This document shows, piece after piece, positions 23,470 to 34,169 of a DNA stretch of 64,000 nt. Numbering within the stretch: the stretch's first letter is position 1; every line of letters begins with the position of its first letter. The notes beneath the pieces are model-generated. The model had not been told where the DNA came from, did no database searches, and saw only the letters and a program-made list of their open reading frames with translations. The DNA is from Trachythela sp. YZ-2020 (taxonomy: Eukaryota > Cnidaria > Anthozoa > Malacalcyonacea > Clavulariidae): NCBI GenBank assembly GCA_016169945.1, contig JADLSH010000355.1, forward strand, positions 4,273,501 through 4,337,500, given 5' to 3'. The translations under genes were made by a program, and so were the position numbers.

Positions 23470-24827
23470 ATGAAGTCGTGCGAGTTTTTGCTCGCGATCG
23501 TGGTCGTTTTAGCTATATTTGATGGATGTGTGGGTAAGGCAATGAATTTGACCAATATACAGGGAAACAACAAATAGAAAAATAGATTAATAGTAAAGAA
23601 AACAAAAATGAATATTCTTTTTAATAGCTGTGTCAGTGAAAGACAATACGAAGTCCTCAGACGAAACTGAAGACGAATGCACCGTCTGGTATAAATGTAC
23701 CGGTAAGTCGATAATTGTTTTGTGGAAAACACGGCGTTTTCAATTTGGCAAAGCATTCAATTCTTAATTCCGGATCTGTTTCAGTGCAAATGATATCGCA
23801 TTCCTCTTTATTACTGGTAATGTTCTGCGCATATGTTTTGCGCACCTGTGACTTGCGCACCAATGGTCTGCGGGTCTGCCAGTGCGCGGATTCTAATATC
23901 GCGCGAATTCTAATACTTGGGCGAATTTAAATATAAGTATAAGGTAACAGCATTCCTATGTCCCTACGGCAGCACTTCCCTATCGAGGGTAACTCCTGTT
24001 CGCGTCATTAGAAAGATAATTAGTTAGAAAGTTAATTAGACCGCTAATTAGAAATTTAATTGGATTAGTTACGTCATTATGCAGTTCTAATTAACGTGCG
24101 CAAGAAATTGACTTTCTTGACTTGACTGGATATTACCACGCGTACCGCTCAAACGAGTCAAAACTCTCATCAACTCTCATCAAAATTGGAACCAGCTCGA
24201 TATTGATGAGAGTTGATGAGAGTTGGAAATCAAACGCGAGCGAGAGTCGCAACCTGGGCTTTAAGCAAGATAAAGTTTAGGTATCAAAAGCAGACTTGAA
24301 AAGCTTGGGTTGGATATGTGACGGCGACAGAACCAAAATATGGTTGATTATGTTGTAATCTGCTTGTTTTAGAGCGGTGGTTCGTAAAGTTTTTCAGAGG
24401 TTTTCAGAAACCAACATTCTCACATGGTATTTTTCTTGGCGTTCCAGTTGGAATGATGAGCACGTTTATTATTCGTGTGATTATTAATATCATTGTCAGG
24501 TGAGATATTGTTTGCTGTTTTCAACTTTTTGTTTGTTTTTCTCCCTCCCTCCCTGCCTCCCCCCCTCCACTAAACCCCAACCTTCACTAAACCCCAACCT
24601 GTTTTTTTTCTCAATACTATAGGGTCTGCTGCATTCATTGTTTTAAAAGAAAAAGCGTGAAAAAACCCGACGATGTTAAGTGCTCGCCCAGGAACAGCTG
24701 GGTCCACGTGGATATACCAACCATTAACAAGAACGAAATCCGCAAATCATTGAGTGAAGGATCAGTGTGCATCACTGTCAATGACATTCCAGAAGTCAAT
24801 GCTTCTAGGAGTTGTTCCTGGCCATAA
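23470..24827 (+). CDS. Small single-pass membrane protein, four exons, family unknown
   Basis: Exons are 23470-23533, 23628-23702, 24373-24499 and 24623-24827. All are GT-AG with phases 1, 1 and 2 that agree, giving 156 residues. Residues 1-21 form a signal peptide (MKSCEFLLAIVVVLAIFDGC). A short acidic ectodomain follows, with a CTVWYKC motif and Asp/Glu/Lys/Ser. A transmembrane helix (GIFLGVPVGMMSTFIIRVII, about residues 65-87) is followed by a Cys/Lys-rich juxtamembrane part (RVCCIHCFKRKSVKK) and a roughly 55-residue cytoplasmic tail. The topology is type I (ectodomain outside) if the signal peptide is cleaved. I recognise no family. Fragments of a second copy flank it, and the whole segment sits between two hAT-like elements. 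Confidence 0.8.
24120..24250. repeat. TGAGAGTTGATGAGAGTT repeat
   Basis: Inverted ACTCTCATCAACTCTCATCA and TTGATGAGAGTTGATGAGAG flank a short spacer in intron 2. Related sequence is at 40880-41060 and 60355-60560, each in an intron of another gene. Confidence 0.65.
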
Positions 24828-25160
24828 CTACATGAACAAACACTATCACTGTATATTTTCCTCTAATTTCCATATCGTACATTATAAGTATTACCGTAAT
24901 CTCATATTAATCCCCCCTCTCCAATAAGCCCCGTCTGTATTAAGTCCTCACTCCCCAATAAGCCCCCTCAAATAAGTATCCTTCGAATAGGTATGCATGT
25001 CCCCCCCCCGGGTGACTTTATATAAGATTTACGGTATGTCGAAAAATATAAATAACTCTATGTGTAAACTATGTATTACAATGTTTTACTTCAATACGCA
25101 CATCGCGTATAACAAACCTCGCGTGTATTATTTTTCGTATCAAGCTTTTGGCCAGCAAAT

Positions 25161-25320
25161 TAGTGTCAAACCGTCCAGAACGTATTATAGATCAGTTGGA
25201 AAACAATGACGTAATCTCATCGAAGTGGACCGGGGCGAGAGATACCGAATTACGTCACTAATTAAGTCATGCTTAATGAAGTCGTGCGTGTTTCTTCGAA
25301 ACTCTTCGTGATCTTGACAC
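25161..25320 (+). pseudogene. Promoter and exon 1 relic of a second membrane-protein gene copy
   Basis: GTAATCTCATCGAAGTGGAC, GAGATACCGAATTACGTCAC and then ATGAAGTCGTGCGTGTTTCT (from 25278) match the upstream region and first codons of the intact gene at 23380-23490. The reading frame is lost within a few codons. Confidence 0.7.
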
Positions 25321-25395
25321 AGATTAGATATATTAAATATAATATAATCTGTGTTCTTGGTGTTTTTAATGCCAGAGAGGGCAGTGTCCGCATTA

Positions 25396-25607
25396 AGGTC
25401 TGATTCTACGAGTGTTTTTTCTCAGCGAAATGCGAAAAATTTCGCACGAAATGAATTCGCGAGAAAAAATTTCGCTTCGCCAGTGAGTAAAAGTTAGTTC
25501 TACTCACTGCGAAAAAAGTGGAGAAATTGAATAAAATCACTGATGTGCAGCCATCCGTATTCTGCAGACACAATTTCTCGCGAATAATTTCGCCGTGGAA
25601 TCAGGCC
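25396..25607. mobile_element. MITE with GGCCTGATTCCACG-type ends
   Basis: The left end GGTCTGATTCTACGAG mirrors the right end CGTGGAATCAGGCC. Internal AAATTTCGC motifs are inverted. It is about 210 bp and non-coding. Confidence 0.7.
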
Positions 25608-25722
25608 TTGATGGCTTGTGTTTCAATAGCCATTGCCTTCACCGGGTAAGGGTGTGTGTCTGCTTTGAAAACTGTGAATTTAAAGGTAATAAGATGAATC
25701 TAAACTATTGCTCTTGTTTAAA

Positions 25723-26028
25723 CCGGGATGGATTTACTGGGGGGTGCGTACCCCTTCTAGCCTTGGCCAAGGGGGGTGCAGGAGGGGTGCCAATTCCCAT
25801 ATCAAATCCAAATTTTGGATTTGACAGGGCATTTATCAAACAAAAATATAATATTGGGCCATTGATGGGCCTTTTTGACCATCTAGGCAGTCTTATTTTT
25901 CTAAACATTTCTGGCAAGATAACTCCCTTGACCCTATAGGAGGTGCTCAGTGGTGATTCACCCTTCCTCGGTCACCGACCACGCCGTGCTTAGCACCCCC
26001 CTTTCAAATCAAGCTGGATCCATTCCTA
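25723..26028 (+). mobile_element. hAT-like MITE, right copy flanking the inserted segment
   Basis: This is the same family and orientation as 22606-22924. Left flank is TGTTTAAA (25715-25722) and right flank is CTACCCAA (26029-26036), the exact reverse arrangement of the left copy. The terminal bases are slightly mutated (CCGGGATGG...CCATTCCTA). Confidence 0.88.
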
Positions 26029-26375
26029 CTACCCAACCTGCGAACGGGCATACTCTGGGAACGAGATTGCTCATGGTGTTGAATATATCAAAGATATCAA
26101 ATATCCCGAACAGAATAAAAATTGCATATATTAACTTATTTAACTATTATTTATTCACGAAATGTTTTGTAAATTTCAGGAAATATTAATGTTTGAAACT
26201 GAAACAGAGTATCAAAACGAGTCTTCCCAAGAACGAATTGGAAGAGTTATCAATCTGAAGACTGAAATGTTAAAGCTATTTCGCGCTCATGCAAATTTTG
26301 GAAGCTTTTGAACGCATGGTTTAACACTGTCGCTTCTTTCCGAGTTTATGGAATGTGCAAAATCATCACAAGGCG

Positions 26376-26498
26376 AAAGAAAGATTTGCAAATACCTTGC
26401 CATTTTGTGGTGTAAAAGACGGACACGATGCACTTGTTGTTGCCATTCATTCATTCTTGATAGAGGCTGGGTATAAATGTATAGGAATTGGGGAAAAG
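26376..26498 (+). pseudogene. Duplicated PSMF1 exon 1, copy 1
   Basis: It encodes KERFANTLPFCGVKDGHDAL and onward to GIGEK, followed by the same GTTTGCTTTACGTCTGTAAT intron start as real exon 1 (22309-22181). It is on the opposite strand. The original ATGACG is changed to AGGCG, so the PSMF1 start codon is lost. No exon 2 follows. It is a genomic duplication, not a retrocopy. Confidence 0.88.
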
Positions 26499-27142
26499 GT
26501 TTGCTTTACGTCTGTAATATAAAACAGGACGTAAATCTATAATTATGGTTATAGTCGATCCTATTACAGAATCATCATCAGACCAACGGTTTTACATATA
26601 GATATAAGCGCTCATTATATATGTATAAGAAAAGCTAAAAATTGACAGATGTATTACACAGATTACAAGGGTGAAGTAAATCTAAGATATATATACTCTA
26701 CCCACACTGGCACCGCACGTTATAAGATATATCAGTATGATTGATGTCAGTGCAAGGCCCATATCTGATTTGAGCGAGCATATATTCTTTTTATACCGGT
26801 ACATTTAATCATAGGCATAGCTAGTCATATGGATTCCTCTTCACTTGCGCAATCTTATTCGGTCAGTGTTTGAACTGATCTTCACTCTTGCCTCCAGTCA
26901 GCTCTTCATCAATTAATTAACCTCTGAAATCAGTGCTAATTGGGAATAATTGCCACAAGAATTAATTATATACTACAGTATTAACAGAACAAATAGAGTT
27001 GGATTTCGAAGAATATAAACATAAGTATTAATTCCCACGATTATTCAAACGAATATTTAAAATTTACAATCATTATCCTTAAGTCACGGCCACTGAACTT
27101 AACGCCGGTTTTGTATGTCTTCAAGTCAGTTTTATCCGACTA

Positions 27143-27410
27143 TTTAACAATTAGATTATGAGCTCAAGATTACTATGAGGTGATAGTTGATGAGGGCGAA
27201 GCCCGAATGAACTATCAACTCATAGAAATCGAGAGCGAATAATCTAATTGTTTTAGTAGAAACCAGAAAGAAAACAGTATTTCAAAACGTTTTTCATAAT
27301 TTATTGAAATAAATTCGTTAAAAATCGCGCCGAGGAGATGGCTGTTTCGCTACCCGCTATCTATCGACAATTAGATAGCGAGTAGCGTAGCCAATCAAAT
27401 TACAGCATTT
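27143..27410. mobile_element. Reverse copy of the 13330 MITE family
   Basis: It matches 13330-13590 in inverse orientation, including GCGCCGAGGAGATGGCTGTT. The duplicate at 29208-29475 came with the tandem duplication. Confidence 0.7.
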
Positions 27411-27865
27411 GCAATAGTATACTAGTATGATTCTACTAACACGAAATAGAAAGAATTCACCCAGTATAGAACCTTCGACGCGTGAGTTAACTTCGAGCCA
27501 AGTAGTTATAAACTTAAGTGCAAACACTTGCTGGACGTCAGTGAACAGTGACGTGCATATATGCAATGAATGACGGAAAATAACGGTAAAAATATCACGG
27601 AAATTTTTGTGCAATACTCAAATTTCGCGACGTTATACCAATTATAAATTTTCATACCGTCGTTGGCATCTAAAGATATTAAACAGTCACAGATTAAAAT
27701 CATTGTACATGCCAAAGCATTGGTCCAACATGGCAACATCATCCAACAATGTTGAAGTACTTGGTTCAACGCTGGAGCACACTACATATATTGAATCTGC
27801 GGCCCTACAACAACCCGCAGTACCCGCATCTATATATATACATGAACTTGTGGTTAACGCTTGGC

Positions 27866-28000
27866 AACTGGACTCTGTAGCTCAGTGGTCAGAGCGCTGC
27901 ACCGGAATCGCAGGGCCGCAGATTCAATTCCTGTCGGAGGACTTAGAGTTGCATTTTTCGCAGCCGTTCCCGTTCAGGTCTAAAATATTGTATATAATAT
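27866..28000 (+). mobile_element. tRNA-derived SINE, second copy
   Basis: GGACTCTGTAGCTCAGTGGT with a B-box-like GATTCAATTCC, then TTGCATTTTTCGCAGCCGTT and the CAGGTCT tail. It lies between the two tandem units. Confidence 0.8.
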
Positions 28001-28099
28001 TTCACTCGAAATGTCCATCCACTTAAACCTTCTACATCAATTTCAATCGAGTGAGATGCAGAAAAAAACAACTTATAGTTTGCAAGTGGCATGCCCACT

Positions 28100-29830
28100 A
28101 CCTAACCTGCGAACGGGCATACTCTGGGAACGAGATTGCTCATGGTGTTGAATATATCAAAGATATCAAATATCCCGAACAGAATAAAAATTGCATATAT
28201 TAACTTATTTAACTATTATCTATTCACGAAATGTTTTGTAAATTTCAGGAAATATTAATGTTTGAAACTGAAACAGAGTATCAAAACGAGTCTTCCAAAG
28301 AACGAATTGGAAGAGTTATCAATCTGAAGACTGAAATGTTAAAGCTATTTCGCGCTCATGCAAATTTTGGAAGCTTTTGAACGCATGGTTTATCGCTTCT
28401 TTCCGAGTTTATGGAATGTGCAAAATCATCACAAGGCGAAAGAAAGATTTGCAAATACCTTGCCATTTTGTGGTGTAAAAGACGGACACGATGCACTTGT
28501 TGTTGCCATTCATTCATTCTTGATAGAGGCTGGGTATAAATGTATAGGAATTGGGGAAAAGGTTTGCTTTACATCTGTAATATAAAACAGGACGTAAATC
28601 TATAATTATGGTTATAGTCGATCCTATTACAGAATCATCATCAGACCAACGGTTTTACATATATCAGATATAAGCGCTCATTATATATGTATAAGAAAAG
28701 CTAAAAATTGACAGATGTATTACACAGATTACAAGGGTGAAGTAAATCTAAGATATATATACTCTACCCACACTGGCACCGCACGTTCTAAGATATATCA
28801 GTATGATAGATGTCAGTGCAAGACCCATATCTGATTTGAGCGAGCATATATTCTTTTTATACCGGTACATTTAATCATAGACATAGCTAGTCATATGGAT
28901 TCCTCTTCACTTGCGCAATCTTATTCGGTCAGTGTTTGAACTGATCATCACTCTTGCCTCCAGCCAGCTCTTCATCAATTAATTAACCTCTGAAATCAGT
29001 GCTAATTGGGAATAATTGCTATAAGAATTAATTATATACTACAGTATTAACATAACAAATAGAATTGGATTCCGAAGAACATAAATATAAGTATTAATTC
29101 CCACGATTATTCAAACGATTATTTAAAATTTACAATCATTATCCTTAAGTCACGGCCACTGAACTTAATTGACGCCGGTTTGGTATGTCTTCAAGTCAGC
29201 TTTATCCGACTATTTAACAATTAGATTATGAGCTCAAGATTACTATGAGGTGATAGTTGATGAGGGCGAAGCCCGAATGAACTATCAACTCATAGAAATC
29301 GAGAGCGAATAATCTAATTGTTTTAGTAGAAACCAGAAAGAAAACAGTATTTCAAAACGTTTTTCATAATTTATTGAAATAAATTCGTTAAAAATCGCGC
29401 CGAGGAGATGGCTGTTTCGCTACCCGCTATCTATCGACAATTAGATAGCGAGTAGCGTAGCCAATCAAACCACAGCATTTGCAATAGTATACTAGTATGA
29501 TTCTACTAACACGAAATAGAAAGAATTCACCCAGTATAGAACCTTCGACGCGTGAGTTAACTTCGAGCCAAGTAGTTATAAACTTAAGTGCACACACTTG
29601 CTGGAGGTAAGTGAACAGTGACGTGCATGCAATATCACGGAAATTTTTGTGCAATACTCAAATTTCGCGACGTTATACCAATTATAGATTTTCATACCGT
29701 CGTTGGCATCTAAAGATATTAAACAGTCACAGATTAAAATAATTGTACATGCCAAAGCATTGGTCCAACATGGCAACATCATCCAACAATGTTGAAGTAC
29801 TTGGTTCAACGCTGGAGCACACTACATATA
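28100..29830. repeat. Tandem duplication, unit 2
   Basis: This is the direct repeat of 26037-27835. Its final part (29030-29830) is also homologous to 44180-44640, so this block is present three times in the window. Confidence 0.85.
28439..28561 (+). pseudogene. Duplicated PSMF1 exon 1, copy 2
   Basis: This is a second tandem copy of the FP-domain exon, nearly identical to the one at 26376-26498 and again without the ATG. Here the frame stays open back to an ATG at 28358, so a short 75-residue product is formally possible, but no downstream PSMF1 exon is present. Confidence 0.88.
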
Positions 29831-30905
29831 GACTTTGCAATTGACCTGTTTTTGTCTCGGACGGCAAATCGTCGAAAACATAGCTGCATGCACGCACATC
29901 ATTATACATCAATGCCGTTTTGTAAGCAACCACTTGCCAAACGATCCAATATTAACTGAGTATCTGACGTTATTGAAGGCCTTCTTCCGCCAAGAATACG
30001 ATGTCTGTTTCATTGTTAAAAGAATCGGGCCACGTTTTGGTTTTTAGGGTCCGGTTTATGTTTTGTCGTTTTGGATTAAGAACGATTTTAGAGTATTATC
30101 TTAGGAGATCCTCTTCTAGGTAAATAGATTTAAGTTTCATACAATATAGATAGTCATAATCTGATCTGCACTCATATCCATCCTTCACACCATCTAACAA
30201 TTATTTTGCAAATGTCTTAATTATATAGTTAAAGACCAGAATTTCAATTTGGAGAGATTTAAAAAATTAGCAATTTAGCCAACTGTATCAACATGGTATT
30301 TCAGATGCTGATAGTATAGTCTAGATGGTGTTTCGTAGATGGAATACTCGAACGAAAATTTATATACATTTTTATAGACCTAACCAGGAGCATGCAGTGA
30401 CCGCAATATTGTTGTGTTTGTTTACGGGCCTTAGGATATATATTTTATCTCTGACTGTTCATTCTTAGATCCCCACGACGGTAGGAAGCTTACAGAAATC
30501 TATAAGGGAGCTCGCACAATATCCACTTGTCTATGTGCATATTTGCTCCTATAGGCTATAACCATATTTTTTTCCAATATTGTAACCATAAAATAATGTG
30601 AAATGAAATGTGAAGTACAAGTGCATCCATCCTACTTTATATATATTGACTATTGTGTTGTTTTCGGCATATATATATATAACGATTCGAAGGTTGTTAA
30701 TTGTAGCTTCACCTTCGGCTGGGAGGGTTCTACGCCATCATACAAACATAGACCCGTCTGGTTGTGCATGCGGGCTCCTGTGGTTACACCGCAACGTATA
30801 TTAGAATCTTGCACGAACATTTACATACATGATATTTTTGGGGATTTTACCGATATTTTCCGTTAAAAATATACGTCACTGTTCAGTTAACTCGTGCGTT
30901 TAAAA
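29550..30905. mobile_element. Long-inverted-repeat element, first arm of the large duplication
   Basis: The left end has GTGAGTTAACTTCGAGCCAA, GTGAACAGTGACGT, CGGAAATTTTTGTGCAA and ATACCGTCGTTGG. The right end has CCACGACGGTAGG, TTGCACGAACATTTAC, CGTCACTGTTCAG and TTAACTCGTGCG in inverse order. Arms are a few hundred bp, and no transposase frame is visible. The counterpart is at 44347-46240. Confidence 0.55.
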
Positions 30906-32506
30906 GCCGCGGCTACAAGGTTAATTACTATGCGCGATAGACCTCTAGACTATAATAGACAAAACCGTTGAGTTCAGTGACCGTGACTTATTATGGGATT
31001 ATAAGACCATGTTACGAGTCACGAATATTTCTCTTTGATCTTGACCCCAATCCCGACCCAATTCCTAACCCTATTCTGTGCGTGGCATGAACTTAGAGCC
31101 TATTATGGATAATGATTGTACAGTCAGGTGTATTATATTGGTGTTATAAGGCAATAACGAAAACGTTGACGAGTGATGTAAAATTGTCCGTAAAGTTGTC
31201 CTTATGTCCATGGCATAGGATGGAAAATATGAGACGACAGAGGGAAATTAAAATTCGGCCCAGAAAATCAGACTGCTGTTTGCTGCTATGAAACTATAAA
31301 TAGTAGCCCATGCTAAGTAAAATTGTACCCACAAATGCCAGGAACTAATAACGAACGTACTACAGCAAATCAACAACAGTGAAATTGGGCTTAATATATT
31401 TCGATTTTAATTCACACGAGTGAGATAAGCAGCATAAGGAAATACAAAAGGTAAAAAAAAGGGATGCAGTGAAGTGCAGTGCCAATTAATTTACAAATCC
31501 TTATATAGTTGTTAGTACTAGCTCATAGCCATGTATTCGTTATTCACCTTTGTGACCGCGGGGTTTGAATGTCGCTTCTTCGCAGAACAGACCCAACATT
31601 GTTGGCTTGACACCATCTAACAATTTTCAAAAAGTCTAAATCTAAGTAAGGACATGTACTGTCCATATATAAGGGTTTATCGCCCCATGGTCAGGTTAAG
31701 GACGGTCCATAGGGGTTTAGTCTCATTGGTCAGGTTAAGGATCGTCCGCCGGAGTGTTTCTTAGCCGTTCAGGTTCGTCAGGGACTGGCTATATACCCTT
31801 GGCAAGGCTCTGCAACATGGTACAGAGCATTCAGTTCAGAATCAGTGCTGCAGCTTAGAGTGTATGATGTTTGTCATAATATATAGTTTTCACACCCCAG
31901 AACCCCTTCTCCCACCAATATATGTTGTGTTTGAATTGTGTTTTATGAAAATGATTTTATATCAACAGCTAGGGTAATTAATAAATCTTATCAAATTATT
32001 AGAGAGATTTGAAAAATTAATAGTTAAGTCATGCATGCAATATTTCAACGACAACATTGTTAGATAGTGTTGGACCAATATTGTTGCGTCTGTTTACGGA
32101 GTTTAAGCATATATATACATGCAATGATTTTTCAGTATCTGTGATTGTTCATTCTTAGATCTTAACGACGGTATGAAACGTATAAATTTTAATCTTGCAC
32201 AAACATTTACAATGATATTTTTAGTGAATATTTTACCGTTATTTTCCGTTAAACATGGGCGTAACTCTTCACTGAGAGACAAGTGTTTACACTTAAGATG
32301 AAAGCTACTTGGTTGAAAATTAACCCGTGCGTTCAAAACCAAGCTACATGGTTAACCCTGTAGTTAGTAATGAAAGCAAAATTACAATGGCTCTTTATTC
32401 ATAACCAGCGCACTAACCGCCCTCACATCCTGTTCTTGAAATTGCCGTTGATATGTTGATTAATCTAAGTGACAATGTCACTTTACGTCACGCACAAGTC
32501 CACAGC
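30905..32506. other. Intergenic repeat-derived sequence, no gene
   Basis: This is homologous in blocks to 46.2-49.1 kb. 32100-32350 holds another end of the long-inverted-repeat family (AACGACGGTATGAAAC, TTTTCCGTTAAAC). Open frames here are not conserved between the two duplication arms. Confidence 0.55.
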
Positions 32507-32509
32507 TAA

Positions 32510-32905
32510 GGCCCCGTCACATGAGACCGGGACGAAGTCAAACCGGGACGATTTCGTTTCGGTCATAGTATTATTTATAATAGATGTTTACATGAGACCG
32601 GGACGAAAAATTGCTCAGACCGGTCTGAAGTCATCCCGCTCGCTGGACCGAACCGACTATCTTCAGACCGGGACGAATTCAGAGTGGGATGAATGTAAAC
32701 ACAAATTATTTTCAGACCGGTCTGAATTTTGATACAATGCTGATAATAAACAACGGTGGACAATTAACAGCATCAATTGTGGAATGCACATTTGATAGAC
32801 GCAATAAAGTGTGTAATGCTTTTCGTACCGGTCTCATGTAAACCTACTGACAATTTCAATTTTCATCCCGTTCTGACTTCATCCTGGTCTCATGTAAACG
32901 GGGCC
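32510..32905. mobile_element. PIF/Harbinger-like MITE with TAA target duplication and an empty site
   Basis: The ends are GGCCCCGTCACATGAGACC and CATGTAAACGGGGCC, flanked by TAA on both sides (32507-32509, 32906-32908). The other duplication arm has the uninterrupted site with one TAA (near 49090: CCGCAGGTAACACGC). Internal copies of GACCGGGACGAA form subterminal repeats. Confidence 0.9.
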
Positions 32906-33289
32906 TAACACGCAATTAAAATGCAAAGCCTAGTGCTTTTATCCACGGACAATCGATATCAGATGAATATCGATTTACAGAGGAAGCGTGCACATGTTTC
33001 CCACGGTTGTTCAACATTAATTAAAAGTTTGTTTAAAGAGTAATTGAGTCTTGTCAGTTTTGTAAGAAAACAGAGAGTACTTAATACTTATTACAGACAA
33101 TATGGGCTGTAATAATTTTTTCACTGATGCATGCAACTTGTGACTGACCAGACAGCGGAATAATTATAAGAAATAGTAATACATTGACACACACAGTAAT
33201 AAGCAGACGGAATGCATCGTGTGTAGTTCATTGTTATCCCAATGTTCTGAATAGACAATTTCTGAAGATAACTTCACAACCTCGTTCCA

Positions 33290-33640
33290 AAGCGAACGTC
33301 CTTCCACTAGAATTCCGCCGAGAGATCTCCGACCTGCTGCTAATTTTCAAATCCAACACCGGACTAATATCCGTATGGATGTCAAACCTATGATCCAGGC
33401 TATAAATCACGACGCAATTGACGATGAAAACAATTTCAACTTTCTGATAAAACATAAACATGACTACTTTAGGAATTCGTTTTACATAAGGTCGGCAAAT
33501 CTGTGGAACAGTCTTCCATCTGACCTGAAATCTCAGAACGACTCTAGTATATCCATATTCAGAACCAGTCTGCATAAATTATATAATGCTAAATTACCAT
33601 CATACAGCCCTCCTGGCTGTACTTAACTTTATACTATATA
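33290..33640 (+). mobile_element. 3' end of a LINE
   Basis: The frame from 33375 reads HDYFRNSFYIRSANLWNSLP then SISIFRTSLHKLYNAKL and stop. This is the conserved C-terminus found after reverse transcriptase in many LINEs. Upstream RT is missing (5' truncation). It is absent from the corresponding site of the other duplication arm, so it inserted after, or was lost following, the duplication. Confidence 0.7.
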
Positions 33641-34032
33641 GTTTATAGCTATTAGTTTAAATATTTGTACTAATTGATAGGGGCATAGGGGTAAGGTGTC
33701 AATTGCACGCAAGTCCTGTTCCTTCCTCCAGTCATGTCCACAGTGTTGCTTGTTTGAACATGTGTAAATTGTGACAAATTATTATTAAGCCTTTTCTGCG
33801 CGGTTTTCCCGCCCCTCATCTTGACTCCGACAGCCTCTTACATGTTTGTGCAAAAAATCTCGAATGCCACTTTAGCATATTGATTAATTCGAGTGGCTTC
33901 TCCGCGTCAACAAGTACGTACATCCGCAGCGCACAATTAGAAATGTCAACAGAAAATAACGGTAAAGTTTCAACGGTCTTGCTTGTCAAGCGTGGGTTAG
34001 CAACAAACATGCATTTTGAATCTAGCGAACAG

Positions 34033-34039
34033 TATAAAA
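34033..34039 (+). promoter_or_regulatory. TATA box of vWA-HYR gene A
   Basis: TATAAAA lies about 130 bases before the start codon, in a block nearly identical to the gene B promoter. Confidence 0.7.
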
Positions 34040-34169
34040 GCAGGGTGACTGCAGTCGTTTGTCATTCGACGAGAGAAGAGCTGGAAAACAGATCTCTTTC
34101 AAGAAGCAAGAGAAGTCGGTGAAATACTCAAGTGAAATATTGAAGACTGAAGTGAAATACTGCATGAAG

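Larger units (their letters stand above)
26037..27835. repeat. Tandem duplication, unit 1
   Basis: This unit and 28100-29830 are near-identical direct repeats with a period of about 2.06 kb. Each begins CCTGCGAACGGGCATACTCT and carries a PSMF1 exon-1 copy, a MITE of the 13330 family and a block ending ATGTTGAAGTACTTGG. Small indels distinguish them, for example 29.63 kb lacks a piece present at 27.56 kb. Confidence 0.85.

Noticed and set aside
30603..30866. Possible small protein duplicated at 45874
   Set aside because: The two copies differ by frame-breaking indels and do not keep coding potential.
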